Positions 53,523-62,232 are shown, counted from the stretch's first letter. The stretch is 64,000 bases of DNA from Pseudonocardia ammonioxydans (GCF_900115005.1 NZ_FOUY01000030.1:21939-85938), one strand, 5' to 3'. Made by a program: numbers and translations. The notes: generated by a model not told the origin, from the letters alone.

Positions 53523-54569
53523 GTGCACGACCTGCCCGGCCACGCCGCCGCCGACACCGCGCCCGCCGCCGCCGACGCCACGGCGCCCGACCCCGGCGGT
53601 GACACGGGGCCCGGCCCGGGCGGTGACACGGCGCCCGGCAGTGACCTGGCGCCGGACCCCGGCGGTGGCACGGTGCCGGACCCCGGCAGTGACACGGTGC
53701 CGGACCCCGGCGGTGACCCGGCGCCCGGCAGCGGCTGGGTGCCGCCGCGCCGGGGCGGCCCGTTCCGGGTGGGCGACCGGGTCCAGCTGACCGACCCGAA
53801 GGGGCGGCACTACACCGTCGTCCTGGAGGCCGGCGGGGCGTACCACACCCACCGCGGCCAGATCGAGCACGACGACATCATCGGCGCCCCCGAGGGCAGC
53901 CTCGTCCACTCCGCGGCCAACACCCCCTACCTGGCGCTGCGCCCGCGCCTGGCCGACTACGTGCTCTCCATGCCCCGCGGCGCCCAGGTGATCTACCCGA
54001 AGGACGCCGCGCAGATCCTGATGTGGGGCGACGTGTTCCCCGGCGCCCGGGTGCTGGAGGCCGGTGCCGGTTCCGGGGCGCTGACCTGCTCGCTGCTGCA
54101 GGCGGTCGGCCCGACCGGGCGGGTGATCTCCTACGAGGTCCGCGACGACCACGCCCCGCACGCGGTCGGCAACGTCGAGAAGTTCTTCGGGGAGCGCCCG
54201 CCGAACTGGGAGCTGACCGTCGCCGATGTGCGCGAGCACCGTGGCGAGGTCGACCGGGTGATCCTCGACATGCTCTCCCCGTGGGACGTCCTGGACACGG
54301 TGCGCGAGCACCTGGTCCCCGGCGGGATCCTGGTCGGCTACGTCGCCACGACGACCCAGCTGTCGATGCTCACCGAGAAGCTGCGCGAGATGCAGTGCTG
54401 GACCGAGCCGGAGGCCTGGGAGGCGATGGTCCGGCCCTGGCACGTGGTGGGGCTCGCGGTCCGGCCCGAACACCGGATGATCGCCCACACCGCGTTCCTG
54501 GTGACCAGCCGCCGGCTGGCGGACGGCGTCAGCCCACCTCGGCCGCAGCGTCGCCCGACCGGACGCTGA
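53523..54569 (+). CDS. trmI: tRNA (adenine-58-N1)-methyltransferase
   Basis: The 348-residue protein has a Pro/Gly/Asp repeat tail (~70 residues, variants of PDPGGDT) before the usual GPFRVGDRVQLTDPKGRHYT start of TrmI. The class-I SAM domain shows the conserved PKDAAQILMWGDVFPGARVL, EAGAGSGALTCSLL (about residue 180), YEVRDDHA and the catalytic ILDMLSPWDVL. It methylates A58 of tRNA as a tetramer. Gene order nuclease-trmI-arc is conserved in actinobacteria. The repeat tail is unusual; its coding status rests on the promoter position. Confidence 0.9.
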   Translation: MHDLPGHAAADTAPAAADATAPDPGGDTGPGPGGDTAPGSDLAPDPGGGTVPDPGSDTVPDPGGDPAPGSGWVPPRRGGPFRVGDRVQLTDPKGRHYTVVLEAGGAYHTHRGQIEHDDIIGAPEGSLVHSAANTPYLALRPRLADYVLSMPRGAQVIYPKDAAQILMWGDVFPGARVLEAGAGSGALTCSLLQAVGPTGRVISYEVRDDHAPHAVGNVEKFFGERPPNWELTVADVREHRGEVDRVILDMLSPWDVLDTVREHLVPGGILVGYVATTTQLSMLTEKLREMQCWTEPEAWEAMVRPWHVVGLAVRPEHRMIAHTAFLVTSRRLADGVSPPRPQRRPTGR

Positions 54570-54750
54570 CCCGGCACCGGTCGCCGTGGTAGCCGAGCGC
54601 GACGCGCCCGGCCGGAACACGAACTTCATCCGAACCTCCCCGTGTGAACGTGGCGGTGACGGGCAGAAAGCCGCAGAGTGACCACGTGGTGCCGACCGGC
54701 TGAGTCCCGGATCACCGGTTCGACGCACCGCCGCGGTACACCCGCCCGGG

Positions 54751-54783
54751 TACCGTGGTGAGACGGAACACGGAGGGAGGCTG
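54751..54783 (+). promoter_or_regulatory. arc promoter -10 (TACCGT) and Shine-Dalgarno
   Basis: TACCGT at 54751 is followed by a ~25-nt leader containing GGAGGGAGG before GTG 54786. This is one of the non-leaderless starts in the window. Confidence 0.45.
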
Positions 54784-54785
54784 CC

Positions 54786-56615
54786 GTGAACCACCCCTAC
54801 GACGACGGTCCCGGCAGGCAGGATTTCCAGTCTGGCAGCGGGCACGGCGGGCTCAGCCCTGCTGAGGCCGCCGAGCACATCCGTCACCTCGAGAACGAGA
54901 TCGCGACACTGCGCCAGCGGTTGACCGAGACGCCCCGGCACGCCCGGGTGCTGGAGCAGCGTCTGGCCGAGACCACGAGCCGGCTCTCCGCCCTCAACGC
55001 CCGCAACGAGAAGCTCACCGAGACCCTCAAGGAGGCCCGGGGGCAGTTGGTCGCACTCCGCGAGGAGGTCGACCGGCTGGCCCAGCCGCCGTCCGGCTAC
55101 GGGGTCTTCCTGGGCCGCTACGACGACGAGACGGTCGACGTGTTCACCTCGGGCCGCCGGATGCGCGTCCCGGTGTCGCCCGCGGTGGACGGCACCGATC
55201 TCCGCAGTGGCCAGTCGGTGCGGCTGAACGAGGCCCTCACCGTGGTCGAGGCGATGGGCTTCGAGCAGGTCGGTGACCTCTACTCGCTGCGCGAGATCGT
55301 CTCCCGCCCCGGGGACGACGGCTCGGCCGGTCGCGGCCTGGTCGTCGGGCACTCCGACGAGGAGCGGGTGGTGTGGCTCGCCGCACCGCTGTTCGACCTC
55401 GGGCAGGAGGAGGGCACCAGCCCGCTGAAGTCCGGCGACTCCCTCATGGTCGACACGCGGGCGGGCTACGCCTACGAGCGGGTCGCGAAGGCCGAGGTCG
55501 AGGACCTCGTGCTGGAGGAGGTGCCCGACATCTCCTACTCCGACATCGGTGGCCTGTCCCGGCAGATCGAGCAGATCCAGGACGCGGTGGAGCTGCCGTT
55601 CCTGCACCAGGAGCTCTACACCCGCTACGAGCTGACCCCGCCGAAGGGCGTGCTGCTCTACGGCCCGCCCGGCTGCGGCAAGACGCTGATCGCGAAGGCG
55701 GTCGCGAACTCGCTGGCGAAGAAGATCGCCGCCGAGCGCGGGGACGACCCGGACGAGGGCCGGGCGTTCTTCCTCAACATCAAGGGCCCGGAGCTGCTCA
55801 ACAAGTTCGTCGGCGAGACCGAGCGGCACATCCGGCTGATCTTCCAGCGAGCCCGGGAGAAGGCCTCCGCCGGTACCCCGGTGATCGTGTTCTTCGACGA
55901 GATGGACTCGATCTTCCGGACCCGTGGCTCGGGTGTGTCCTCCGACGTCGAGACGACGATCGTCCCCCAGCTCCTCGCCGAGATCGACGGCGTCGAGGGC
56001 CTGGAGAACGTCATCGTGATCGGTGCCTCGAACCGTGAGGACATGATCGACCCGGCGATCCTGCGTCCGGGCCGGCTGGACGTGAAGATCAAGATCGAGC
56101 GTCCGGACGCCGAGGGTGCGCAGGACATCTTCTCCAAGTACATCACCGAGTCGCTGCCCATCCACGCCGACGACATCGCCGAGTTCGGCGGCAGCCGCGA
56201 GGCCTGCGTGGGCGGGATGATCCAGCGGATCACCGAGCGGATGTACGACGAGTCGGAGGAGAACCGCTTCCTCGAGGTCACCTACGCCAACGGGGACAAG
56301 GAGACCCTCTACTTCAAGGACTTCAACTCCGGCGCGATGATCCAGAACATCGTGGACCGGGCGAAGAAGTCCGCGATCAAGTCGGTGCTCGAGTCCGGTC
56401 AGCCGGGCCTGCGGGTCCAGCACCTGCTCGACGCGATCGTCGACGAGTTCGCCGAGAACGAGGACCTGCCCAACACCACCAACCCGGACGACTGGGCCCG
56501 GATCTCGGGCAAGAAGGGCGAGCGGATCGTCTACATCCGCACCCTGGTCACCGGCAAGAACGAGGCCGCCGGCCGGGCGATCGACACCGCGTCGAACACC
56601 GGCCAGTACCTGTAG
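54786..56615 (+). CDS. arc: proteasome-associated AAA+ ATPase ARC/Mpa
   Basis: The 609-residue ATPase has an N-terminal coiled coil (~residues 30-95) that binds Pup, two OB folds (~100-240), an AAA domain with Walker A GPPGCGKT (~295) and Walker B VIVFFDEMDS (~367), and a C-terminus ending Gly-Gln-Tyr-Leu, the motif that docks into the 20S core. It unfolds pupylated proteins for the proteasome. It lies 216 bp downstream of trmI, as usual. The dop-pup-prcBA genes that normally follow are absent here; an SLC13 transporter gene comes next on the other strand. Confidence 0.95.
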   Translation: MNHPYDDGPGRQDFQSGSGHGGLSPAEAAEHIRHLENEIATLRQRLTETPRHARVLEQRLAETTSRLSALNARNEKLTETLKEARGQLVALREEVDRLAQPPSGYGVFLGRYDDETVDVFTSGRRMRVPVSPAVDGTDLRSGQSVRLNEALTVVEAMGFEQVGDLYSLREIVSRPGDDGSAGRGLVVGHSDEERVVWLAAPLFDLGQEEGTSPLKSGDSLMVDTRAGYAYERVAKAEVEDLVLEEVPDISYSDIGGLSRQIEQIQDAVELPFLHQELYTRYELTPPKGVLLYGPPGCGKTLIAKAVANSLAKKIAAERGDDPDEGRAFFLNIKGPELLNKFVGETERHIRLIFQRAREKASAGTPVIVFFDEMDSIFRTRGSGVSSDVETTIVPQLLAEIDGVEGLENVIVIGASNREDMIDPAILRPGRLDVKIKIERPDAEGAQDIFSKYITESLPIHADDIAEFGGSREACVGGMIQRITERMYDESEENRFLEVTYANGDKETLYFKDFNSGAMIQNIVDRAKKSAIKSVLESGQPGLRVQHLLDAIVDEFAENEDLPNTTNPDDWARISGKKGERIVYIRTLVTGKNEAAGRAIDTASNTGQYL

Positions 56616-56628
56616 ACGCCCCACACAC

Positions 56629-56671
56629 CGGACGGGCCCCGTCGCACCGAGCGTGCGGCGGGGCCCGTCCG
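56629..56671. terminator. strong bidirectional hairpin between arc and SLC13 gene
   Basis: CGGACGGGCCCCG (56629) with CGCAC pairs with GTGCG and CGGGGCCCGTCCG (56659), a 19-bp stem with one G-T pair and a 5-nt loop. It separates two convergent genes. Confidence 0.8.
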
Positions 56672-56689
56672 TTCTGCTCGGGGCACCGC

Positions 56690-58348
56690 TCAGAACGTCA
56701 TGCCCAGCGCCCATCCGCCGAGCAGGTAGGCGAACATCGTGATCAGCACGACGCCGACGACGTTGAGCCACAGCCCGCCGCGTGCCATCTGCCCGATCGT
56801 CACCACACCCGAGCCGAACACGATCGCGTTCGGAGGGGTCCCGACCGGCAGCATGAACGCGCACGTCGCGGCCAGCGCCGCCGGGACCAGCAGCGTCGTC
56901 GCATCGGCGCCGATGCCCATCGCCACCCCGCCCAGCACCGGCACGAATGTCGCCGCCGTCGCCGTGTTGCTGGTCAGCTCGGTCAGGCCCAGCACGATCG
57001 CGACGGTCACGAACACCAGCAGCACGGTCGGCAGCGCGCCGAGCCCACCCACGCTGCTCCCGATGAACTCGTCGAGCCCGCTGTCGGCGACCGCCCCGGC
57101 CAGGCTGAGACCGCCGCCGAACAGGAGCAGCACGCCCCAGGGCAGGCCCTTCTGGGCGTCGTCCCACACCAGCAGCATCCGGTAGGTGCGCGGCCGGTCC
57201 CGCTCGCGGACGCTTGCCGCCTCGTCCGGCGGCGTCGTGTCCGAGGGCAGGAGGAACAGGGTGAGGCCGGCGGCGACGGCGATCGCGGTGTCGTCCATGC
57301 TCCCGAGCCAGGGCAGGGCCGCGTCGATCGCCGCGAACTCGGACAGGATGCCCGGGACGATCCAGAGGAACGCCGCACCGGCGAAGACCGCGAGGACCCG
57401 CTTCTCGGCCGAGCTGACCGGTCCCATCTCCCGCAGCTGCTCGTCGATCATCTCCTTGCCGCCGGGGATCTCGGTGAGATCGCTGCGGAACAGCACCCGG
57501 GTGATCAGCAGCCAGGCAAGCCCGATGAACACGATCACGATCGGGACGGCCAGCTGCATCCAGCCGAGGAAGGTGACCGGCGACCCGACGCCGTCGAGGT
57601 AGGCGACGACGATCGCGTTCGGCGGACTGCCCAGGATGGTGCCCAGCCCGCCGATCGACGCCGACCAGGCGACCGAGAGGACCAGCCCGACCCCGAACGT
57701 CCGCACCGCCGGGGCGCGCAGCGTCTCGTGCAGCGGGGCGCCGCGGCGCACCTCGCCCTCGTGGGCACGCTCGGCGACCAGCGCGAGCACCGAGAGCGCG
57801 ATCGGGAGCATCATCAGCGCGGTCGCGGTGTTGGAGACCCACATCGACAGGAACGCGGTCGCGATCATGATGCCGAGCACGATCCGGTTCGGTGTCGTCC
57901 CGACCAGCCGCAGGGTGAGCAGAGCGATCCGCCGGTGCAGGTGCCACTTCTGCATCGCGATCGCGATCAGGAAGCCGCCCATGAACAGGAAGACGATCGG
58001 GTCGGCGTAGGGGGCCGCCGCGTCGTCGACCGAGAGCACCCCGAGTGCCGGGAACGCAACGATCGGCAGCAGCGCCGTGGCCGAGAGCGGGATCGCCTCG
58101 GTGACCCACCAGACCGCCATGAGCGCGCCGACGGCGGCGACCGTGCGGGCACTCGGTTCGAGGCCCGCGGCGGTGCCGAGCAGCAGCCAGACCAGACCGC
58201 CGAACACGACCCCGAGGGCCCGGAAGCCCCAGGTCCAGGCGGGGGAACGACTGTCCGCGGCGGTCGCGCCGCCGGTGCCGACCGGCGGGTCGCCGCCGGT
58301 CTCCCGTTCGTCCTCGGTCCGTTCCCGGTCGGGTCCGGTCGCGGCCAT
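56690..58348 (-). CDS. DASS/SLC13-family sodium-coupled anion symporter
   Basis: The 552-residue protein has a charged cytosolic N-terminus (~45 residues), then about 12 helices with MAVWWVTEAIPLSATALLPI, the SNTATALMMLPIALS motif and its inverted repeat TSNTATAATFVPVLGGV, the two SNT sodium/substrate clamps of DASS carriers, and LPVGTPPNAIVFGSG. It imports dicarboxylates, citrate or sulfate-like anions. GAGGAGG lies 6 nt before ATG 58348. It stands alone, between arc and a divergent VOC gene. Confidence 0.9.
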   Translation of the reverse strand: MAATGPDRERTEDERETGGDPPVGTGGATAADSRSPAWTWGFRALGVVFGGLVWLLLGTAAGLEPSARTVAAVGALMAVWWVTEAIPLSATALLPIVAFPALGVLSVDDAAAPYADPIVFLFMGGFLIAIAMQKWHLHRRIALLTLRLVGTTPNRIVLGIMIATAFLSMWVSNTATALMMLPIALSVLALVAERAHEGEVRRGAPLHETLRAPAVRTFGVGLVLSVAWSASIGGLGTILGSPPNAIVVAYLDGVGSPVTFLGWMQLAVPIVIVFIGLAWLLITRVLFRSDLTEIPGGKEMIDEQLREMGPVSSAEKRVLAVFAGAAFLWIVPGILSEFAAIDAALPWLGSMDDTAIAVAAGLTLFLLPSDTTPPDEAASVRERDRPRTYRMLLVWDDAQKGLPWGVLLLFGGGLSLAGAVADSGLDEFIGSSVGGLGALPTVLLVFVTVAIVLGLTELTSNTATAATFVPVLGGVAMGIGADATTLLVPAALAATCAFMLPVGTPPNAIVFGSGVVTIGQMARGGLWLNVVGVVLITMFAYLLGGWALGMTF

Positions 58349-58474
58349 ACGGGACCTCCTCGTCCGTGCGGGCGCGCGGTACGCTACCCGACCGCCGGGG
58401 ATGTCGCCTTTCGATCGAGTGGTCCGGATCCTCCGGTGTCCGATCCGTTCACGACCCGGGGCGCCGGGTGGCCC

Positions 58475-58480
58475 TAGCGT
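58475..58480 (+). promoter_or_regulatory. -10 element (TAGCGT) of leaderless VOC gene
   Basis: TAGCGT ends 8 nt before ATG 58489. Confidence 0.5.
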
Positions 58481-58488
58481 TCCCGGAC

Positions 58489-58890
58489 ATGACGGACGAG
58501 ACGATCGGCGCCGAGCCGGACATGATCGGGATCCTGGTGACGGACATGGCGCGGTCGGTGGCCTTCTACCGGTTGCTGGGGCTGTCGTTCCCCGACGGGG
58601 CGGAGGACTCCCCGCACGTCGAGACGACGCTGCGCGGTGGGCTGCGGCTGGCGCTGGACCTGCAGTCGATGGTGGAGGACTTCCATCCGGACGCGGCGCC
58701 GACCGGGGACGGGCGGATGAGCCTGGCGTTCCGGCTGCCGTCGGCCGACGCCGTCGACGACGCCTTCACGCGGGTGACCGCCGCCGGGTACGGCTCGGTG
58801 CTGAAGCCGTTCGACGCGCCGTGGGGGCAGCGCTACGCGACCGTCCGCGACCCCGACGGGACGTCGCTGGACCTGTTCGCCTGGACCTGA
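58489..58890 (+). CDS. VOC/glyoxalase-family protein
   Basis: The 133-residue protein has paired beta-alpha-beta-beta-beta modules of the vicinal-oxygen-chelate fold: IGILVTDMARSVAFYRLLGL in the first half and YATVRDPDGTSLDLFAWT at the end, with Glu/His-type metal positions only partly evident. It may be a glyoxalase, an antibiotic-binding protein or an inactive binder. Its 3' end overlaps the convergent AraC gene by 58 bp, which is unusual. Confidence 0.78.
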   Translation: MTDETIGAEPDMIGILVTDMARSVAFYRLLGLSFPDGAEDSPHVETTLRGGLRLALDLQSMVEDFHPDAAPTGDGRMSLAFRLPSADAVDDAFTRVTAAGYGSVLKPFDAPWGQRYATVRDPDGTSLDLFAWT

Positions 58891-59615
58891 CCGGCCCCGT
58901 CCGCGGCCGGAGCGGGCACCAGCGCGGTGGGGGAGAGCCCGGTCAGGGAGCGGACCTCGCGGGACAGGTGCGGCTGGTCGGCGTAGCCGGTGCGGGCGGC
59001 GACCTCGGCGGGGGTGACGCCGTCGAACAGCAGGGCGCTCGCGGCCCGGAAGCGCAGGACGCGGCGGGCGACCGCCGGGCCGTAGCCCAGTGTGGCGCGG
59101 CAGCGCCGGTGCAGCGTCCGGGACGTGACGCCGAGCCGGTCGGCCAGCTCGGTCACCGGCATCCCGCGGGCCAGGGCCCGCAGCGCGGCCGGGGGCAGCG
59201 GCGCCGGCAGCGTCCGGGCCGGCACGTCCGCCCCCGCCCGCAACGCCGTCGTGACCTCCAGCAGGAGCGCGAGGGGCGGGCCCGGGACCTCCCGGGGGCC
59301 GGGCAGCGGACGGGCGAGCACGGCGTCGAGTGCGGTGCGGGTGTCGCGCAGCTCCTCGGCGGGGACGCCCAGCAGCGCGGGGAGCCGGCCGGGCCGGAAA
59401 CGCAGCCCGGTCGTCACCGAGCCGGCCGGGCTCGAGGCCAGGTGCGCGGTCGTGTCCGGGCCGGCCACGACCAGCCGGCCGTCCTGGACCAGCAGGTCCA
59501 TGCAGCCGTCGGGCAGGACCCGCTGCACGTGCGGCGCGTCGGCCCGCGCCTGCCAGGCGCATTCGAGCAGGTCCGCGACCGGCCCGGCCGGCCGGACCTC
59601 CCGGTAGTGCGCCAC
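58833..59615 (-). CDS. AraC-family regulator with DUF6597-like N-terminal domain
   Basis: The ~260-residue protein begins AHYREVRPAGPVADLLECAW, an N-terminal cupin-like AraC sensor half with VLPDGCMDLLVQDGRLVVAG, and carries the C-terminal double helix-turn-helix (VTELADRLGVTSRTLHRRCR, then EVAARTGYADQPHLSREVR). GTG 59615 has TACCGT 6 nt upstream, so a leaderless start within a longer frame. Divergence from no gene and tail overlap with the VOC gene suggest it may regulate that neighbour. Effector unknown. Confidence 0.8.
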   Translation of the reverse strand: MAHYREVRPAGPVADLLECAWQARADAPHVQRVLPDGCMDLLVQDGRLVVAGPDTTAHLASSPAGSVTTGLRFRPGRLPALLGVPAEELRDTRTALDAVLARPLPGPREVPGPPLALLLEVTTALRAGADVPARTLPAPLPPAALRALARGMPVTELADRLGVTSRTLHRRCRATLGYGPAVARRVLRFRAASALLFDGVTPAEVAARTGYADQPHLSREVRSLTGLSPTALVPAPAADGAGQVQANRSSDVPSGSRTVA

Positions 59616-59621
59616 GCGCCC

Positions 59622-59627
59622 ACGGTA
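59622..59627 (-). promoter_or_regulatory. -10 element (TACCGT) of leaderless araC-type gene
   Basis: On the minus strand TACCGT ends 6 nt before GTG 59615. Confidence 0.5.
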
Positions 59628-59641
59628 GTGCCCCGCAGGGG

Positions 59642-60190
59642 TCAGGCGGCCCGCAGCACGGCCTGGATCTCCAGCTCGATCCGGACCTTCTCGCCGACCA
59701 CGACGCCGCCGCTCTCCATCGGCATGGCGATGTCGACACCGAAGTCGGAGCGGTTGATCGAGCCCGCGGCGGTGAAGCCGGCGCGGGTGCCGCCGTAGGC
59801 GTCCGGCCCGAAGCCGTTGACCTCCAGGTCCAGCTCGACCGGCTTGGTGACGCCCTTGATGGTGAGGTCGCCGGCCAGGACGTACTCGTCGCCCTTGCCG
59901 ATGACGCCGGTCGAGGCGAACGTCCACTCCGGGTGGGTCTCGACCTCGAAGAAGTCGGCGGAGCGGATGTGCCCGTCGCGCTGCTCGTTGCCGGTGCTGA
60001 TCGAGCTGACGTCGATGGTGGCGGCCACGCGCGAGTCCTCGATCGAGTCGCCGGTGACGATCTCCCCGGAGACCTGCTCGAAGCGGCCCCGGACCTTGCT
60101 GACCATCATGTGACGGACGACGAACGACACGTCGCTGTGGACCGGGTCGATGTCCCAGGTGCCGGCGGCGAAGTTGGGGATGCTGGTCAT
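59642..60190 (-). CDS. YceI-family lipid-binding protein
   Basis: The 182-residue protein is a complete YceI lipocalin-like barrel: GTWDIDPVHSDVSFVVRHMM, SKVRGRFEQVSGEI, IRSADFFEVETHPEWTF and the C-terminal RSDFGVDIAMPMESGGVVVG. Members bind polyisoprenoids or other long lipids. There is no signal peptide, so this copy is cytosolic. GGAGG lies 6 nt before ATG 60190. It is divergent from a MarR regulator with a shared AT-rich spacer. Confidence 0.88.
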   Translation of the reverse strand: MTSIPNFAAGTWDIDPVHSDVSFVVRHMMVSKVRGRFEQVSGEIVTGDSIEDSRVAATIDVSSISTGNEQRDGHIRSADFFEVETHPEWTFASTGVIGKGDEYVLAGDLTIKGVTKPVELDLEVNGFGPDAYGGTRAGFTAAGSINRSDFGVDIAMPMESGGVVVGEKVRIELEIQAVLRAA

Positions 60191-60220
60191 GGAGTGCCTC
60201 CGCGCGATAGTTAGTTGAAC

Positions 60221-60235
60221 TCTCAGTTGTTGAGA
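60221..60235. promoter_or_regulatory. MarR operator candidate (TCTCA-N5-TGAGA)
   Basis: A perfect dyad lies in the AT-rich yceI-marR spacer. The half TTGAACTCTCA (60215) recurs as ATGAACGCTCA (60256), giving a second possible site close to the marR start. Confidence 0.55.
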
Positions 60236-60284
60236 CTGATACTAGGTAGTACAAGATGAACGCTCAACCATTCCGGAGGGTGTC

Positions 60285-60803
60285 GTGGAACACACGCGCT
60301 GGCTCGACGAGGACGAGCAGCAGACCTGGCGGGCCTTCCTCGCGGCCCAGCGCCTGGTCTCGGACAAGGTCGAACGCCGGCTGCAGGCCGCGGCGGGGAT
60401 GCCGCAGGCGTACTACGAGATCCTGGCGCGGCTGTCCGAGGCGCCGGATCGCACGCTGCGGATGAGCGTGCTGGCCGAGTCGGCGCTGTCCTCGCGCAGC
60501 CGCGTGTCCCACGCGGTGGCGCGGATGGAGGAGTCCGGCTGGATCGTGCGCCGCTCGTGCCCCACCGACCGCCGCGGTCAGCTCGCGGAACTGACCGACG
60601 AGGGCCTGCGGGTGCTGGAGGCCGCGGTGCCGGACCACGTCGAGAGCGTGCGCGAGGCCGTGTTCGACGGGCTCACCCGCGACCAGCAGGCGGCGTTGCG
60701 GGAGGCCATGGAGGCGATCGTGGCGCACCTGTCGGAGCGCCCCGGCTGGCCGGTGACGGGGGACTCGGGCCCGGACGGGCCGGATGCCGCCCGCGCATCT
60801 TAG
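60285..60803 (+). CDS. MarR-family transcriptional regulator
   Basis: The 172-residue winged-helix protein has PQAYYEILARLSEAPDRTLR, the recognition segment ALSSRSRVSHAVARMEESGW and the wing VRRSCPTDRRGQLAELTDEG. It should control itself and the divergent yceI through the TCTCA/TGAGA site. GTG 60285 is preceded by CCGGAGGG. Similar MarR/YceI pairs occur in actinobacteria, with unknown inducer. Confidence 0.86.
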   Translation: MEHTRWLDEDEQQTWRAFLAAQRLVSDKVERRLQAAAGMPQAYYEILARLSEAPDRTLRMSVLAESALSSRSRVSHAVARMEESGWIVRRSCPTDRRGQLAELTDEGLRVLEAAVPDHVESVREAVFDGLTRDQQAALREAMEAIVAHLSERPGWPVTGDSGPDGPDAARAS

Positions 60804-60806
60804 GCT
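60801..60806 (+). promoter_or_regulatory. -10 element (TAGGCT) of leaderless lpd promoter
   Basis: TAGGCT ends 6 nt before ATG 60813 and overlaps the stop codon of the marR gene. Confidence 0.5.
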
Positions 60807-60812
60807 GAGCGC

Positions 60813-62219
60813 ATGCCTCATTTCGACGTCGTCGTGCTCGGTGCCGGACCCGGTGGATACGTGGCGGCCATTCGTGCCGCCCAGCTCGGCCGCAGTGTGG
60901 CGGTGATCGAGGAGAAGTACTGGGGCGGTGTCTGCCTCAACGTGGGCTGCATCCCCTCGAAGGCGCTGCTGCGCAACGCCGAGATCGCGCACATCGTCAC
61001 CTCCGAGCAGAAGACCTTCGGTCTGTCCGGGGAGGTGTCACTGGACTTCGGCGTGGCCTTCGACCGCAGCCGGACGGTCGCGGACGGCCGGGTCAAGGGC
61101 GTCCACTTCCTCATGAAGAAGAACAAGATCACCGAGTTCGACGGCTTCGGCCGGTTCACCAAGCCGGGCGAGATCGAGGTCGAGCTCTCGAAGGGCGGCT
61201 CGGAGACCGTCACCTACGGCGACGTGATCATCGCCTCCGGCTCCACGGTCAAGCTGCTGCCGGGCACCGAGCTGTCCGAGCGCGTGGTGACCTACGAGGA
61301 GCAGATCCTCACCCGCGAGCTCCCGGAGAGCGTCGTCATCGCCGGCGCCGGCGCGATCGGCGTCGAGTTCGCCTACGTGCTGGCCAACTACGGCGTCGAC
61401 GTCACCATCGTCGAGTACCTGGACCGCCTGCTCCCGCTCGAGGACGCCGACGTGTCCAAGGAGCTGCTCAAGCGCTACAAGAAGCTCGGCATCACGGTCC
61501 GGACCTCGACCAAGGTCGAGTCGATCACCGACGACGGCAAGGGCGTCACCGTGACCGTCTCGTCGGGGGACAAGGGCTCCGAGGAGCTGCGCGCCGACAA
61601 GGTGATCCAGGCGATCGGGTTCGCCCCGCGGGTGGACGGCTTCGGCCTGGACAAGCTCGGCGTCGAGCTGACCGAGCGCGGCGCGATCGCGATCGACGAC
61701 CACATGCGGACCAGCGTCGAGAACGTCTACGCGATCGGGGACGTCACCGCGAAGCTGATGCTCGCGCACGTGGCCGAGGCGCAGGGTGTCGTCGCGGCGG
61801 AGACGCTGGCCGGTGCCGAGACCCAGGAGCTCGACTACACGATGATGCCGCGGGCGACGTTCTGCTCCCCGCAGGTCGCGTCGTTCGGCTACACCCAGGC
61901 CGAGGCCGAGAAGCTGGCCGACGAGCGGGGCTGGAAGGTCAAGGTCGCCCAGTTCCCCTACACCGCCAACGGCAAGGCGCAGGGCATGGCCGAGCCGAAC
62001 GGTTTCGTCAAGCTGATCTCCGACGACACCCACGGCGAGCTGCTGGGCGGGCACATCATCGGGGCCGAGGCCACCGAGCTGCTGCCGGAGCTGACCCTGG
62101 CGCAGAAGTGGGACCTGACCGTCCACGAGATGGCCCGCAACGTGCACGCGCACCCGACCCTGTCCGAGGGGCTGCAGGAGGCGATCCACGGCCTCGCCGG
62201 CCACATGATCAACCTCTGA
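60813..62219 (+). CDS. lpd: dihydrolipoamide dehydrogenase (E3)
   Basis: The 468-residue flavoenzyme has an FAD-binding GAGPGGYVAAIRAAQLG near residue 9, the redox disulfide GGVCLNVGCIPSKALL (Cys ~41 and ~46), an NAD-binding GAGAIGVEFAYVLANYG near residue 180, VYAIGDVTAKLMLAHVAEAQ, and the C-terminal catalytic HAHPTLSEGLQEAIHG. It reoxidises lipoyl groups of pyruvate, 2-oxoglutarate and branched-chain dehydrogenases, with NAD+. It is a single gene with its own promoter and no E1/E2 genes nearby, typical for the shared E3 of actinobacteria. Confidence 0.95.
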   Translation: MPHFDVVVLGAGPGGYVAAIRAAQLGRSVAVIEEKYWGGVCLNVGCIPSKALLRNAEIAHIVTSEQKTFGLSGEVSLDFGVAFDRSRTVADGRVKGVHFLMKKNKITEFDGFGRFTKPGEIEVELSKGGSETVTYGDVIIASGSTVKLLPGTELSERVVTYEEQILTRELPESVVIAGAGAIGVEFAYVLANYGVDVTIVEYLDRLLPLEDADVSKELLKRYKKLGITVRTSTKVESITDDGKGVTVTVSSGDKGSEELRADKVIQAIGFAPRVDGFGLDKLGVELTERGAIAIDDHMRTSVENVYAIGDVTAKLMLAHVAEAQGVVAAETLAGAETQELDYTMMPRATFCSPQVASFGYTQAEAEKLADERGWKVKVAQFPYTANGKAQGMAEPNGFVKLISDDTHGELLGGHIIGAEATELLPELTLAQKWDLTVHEMARNVHAHPTLSEGLQEAIHGLAGHMINL

Positions 62220-62232
62220 TCCCGCGCCGGGC

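Noticed and set aside
54529..54713. Short minus-strand frame ending in RVALGYHGDRCRVSVR-like sequence after trmI
   Set aside because: The frame looks coding by third-position bias but has no ATG, GTG or TTG start. The Shine-Dalgarno and ATG at 54629-54640 are in a different frame, so a gene would require a frameshift.
53508..58109. 1533-residue open frame on the minus strand across trmI, arc and the SLC13 gene
   Set aside because: It is the antisense shadow of trmI and arc and an alternative frame of the SLC13 gene; no family motif is present.
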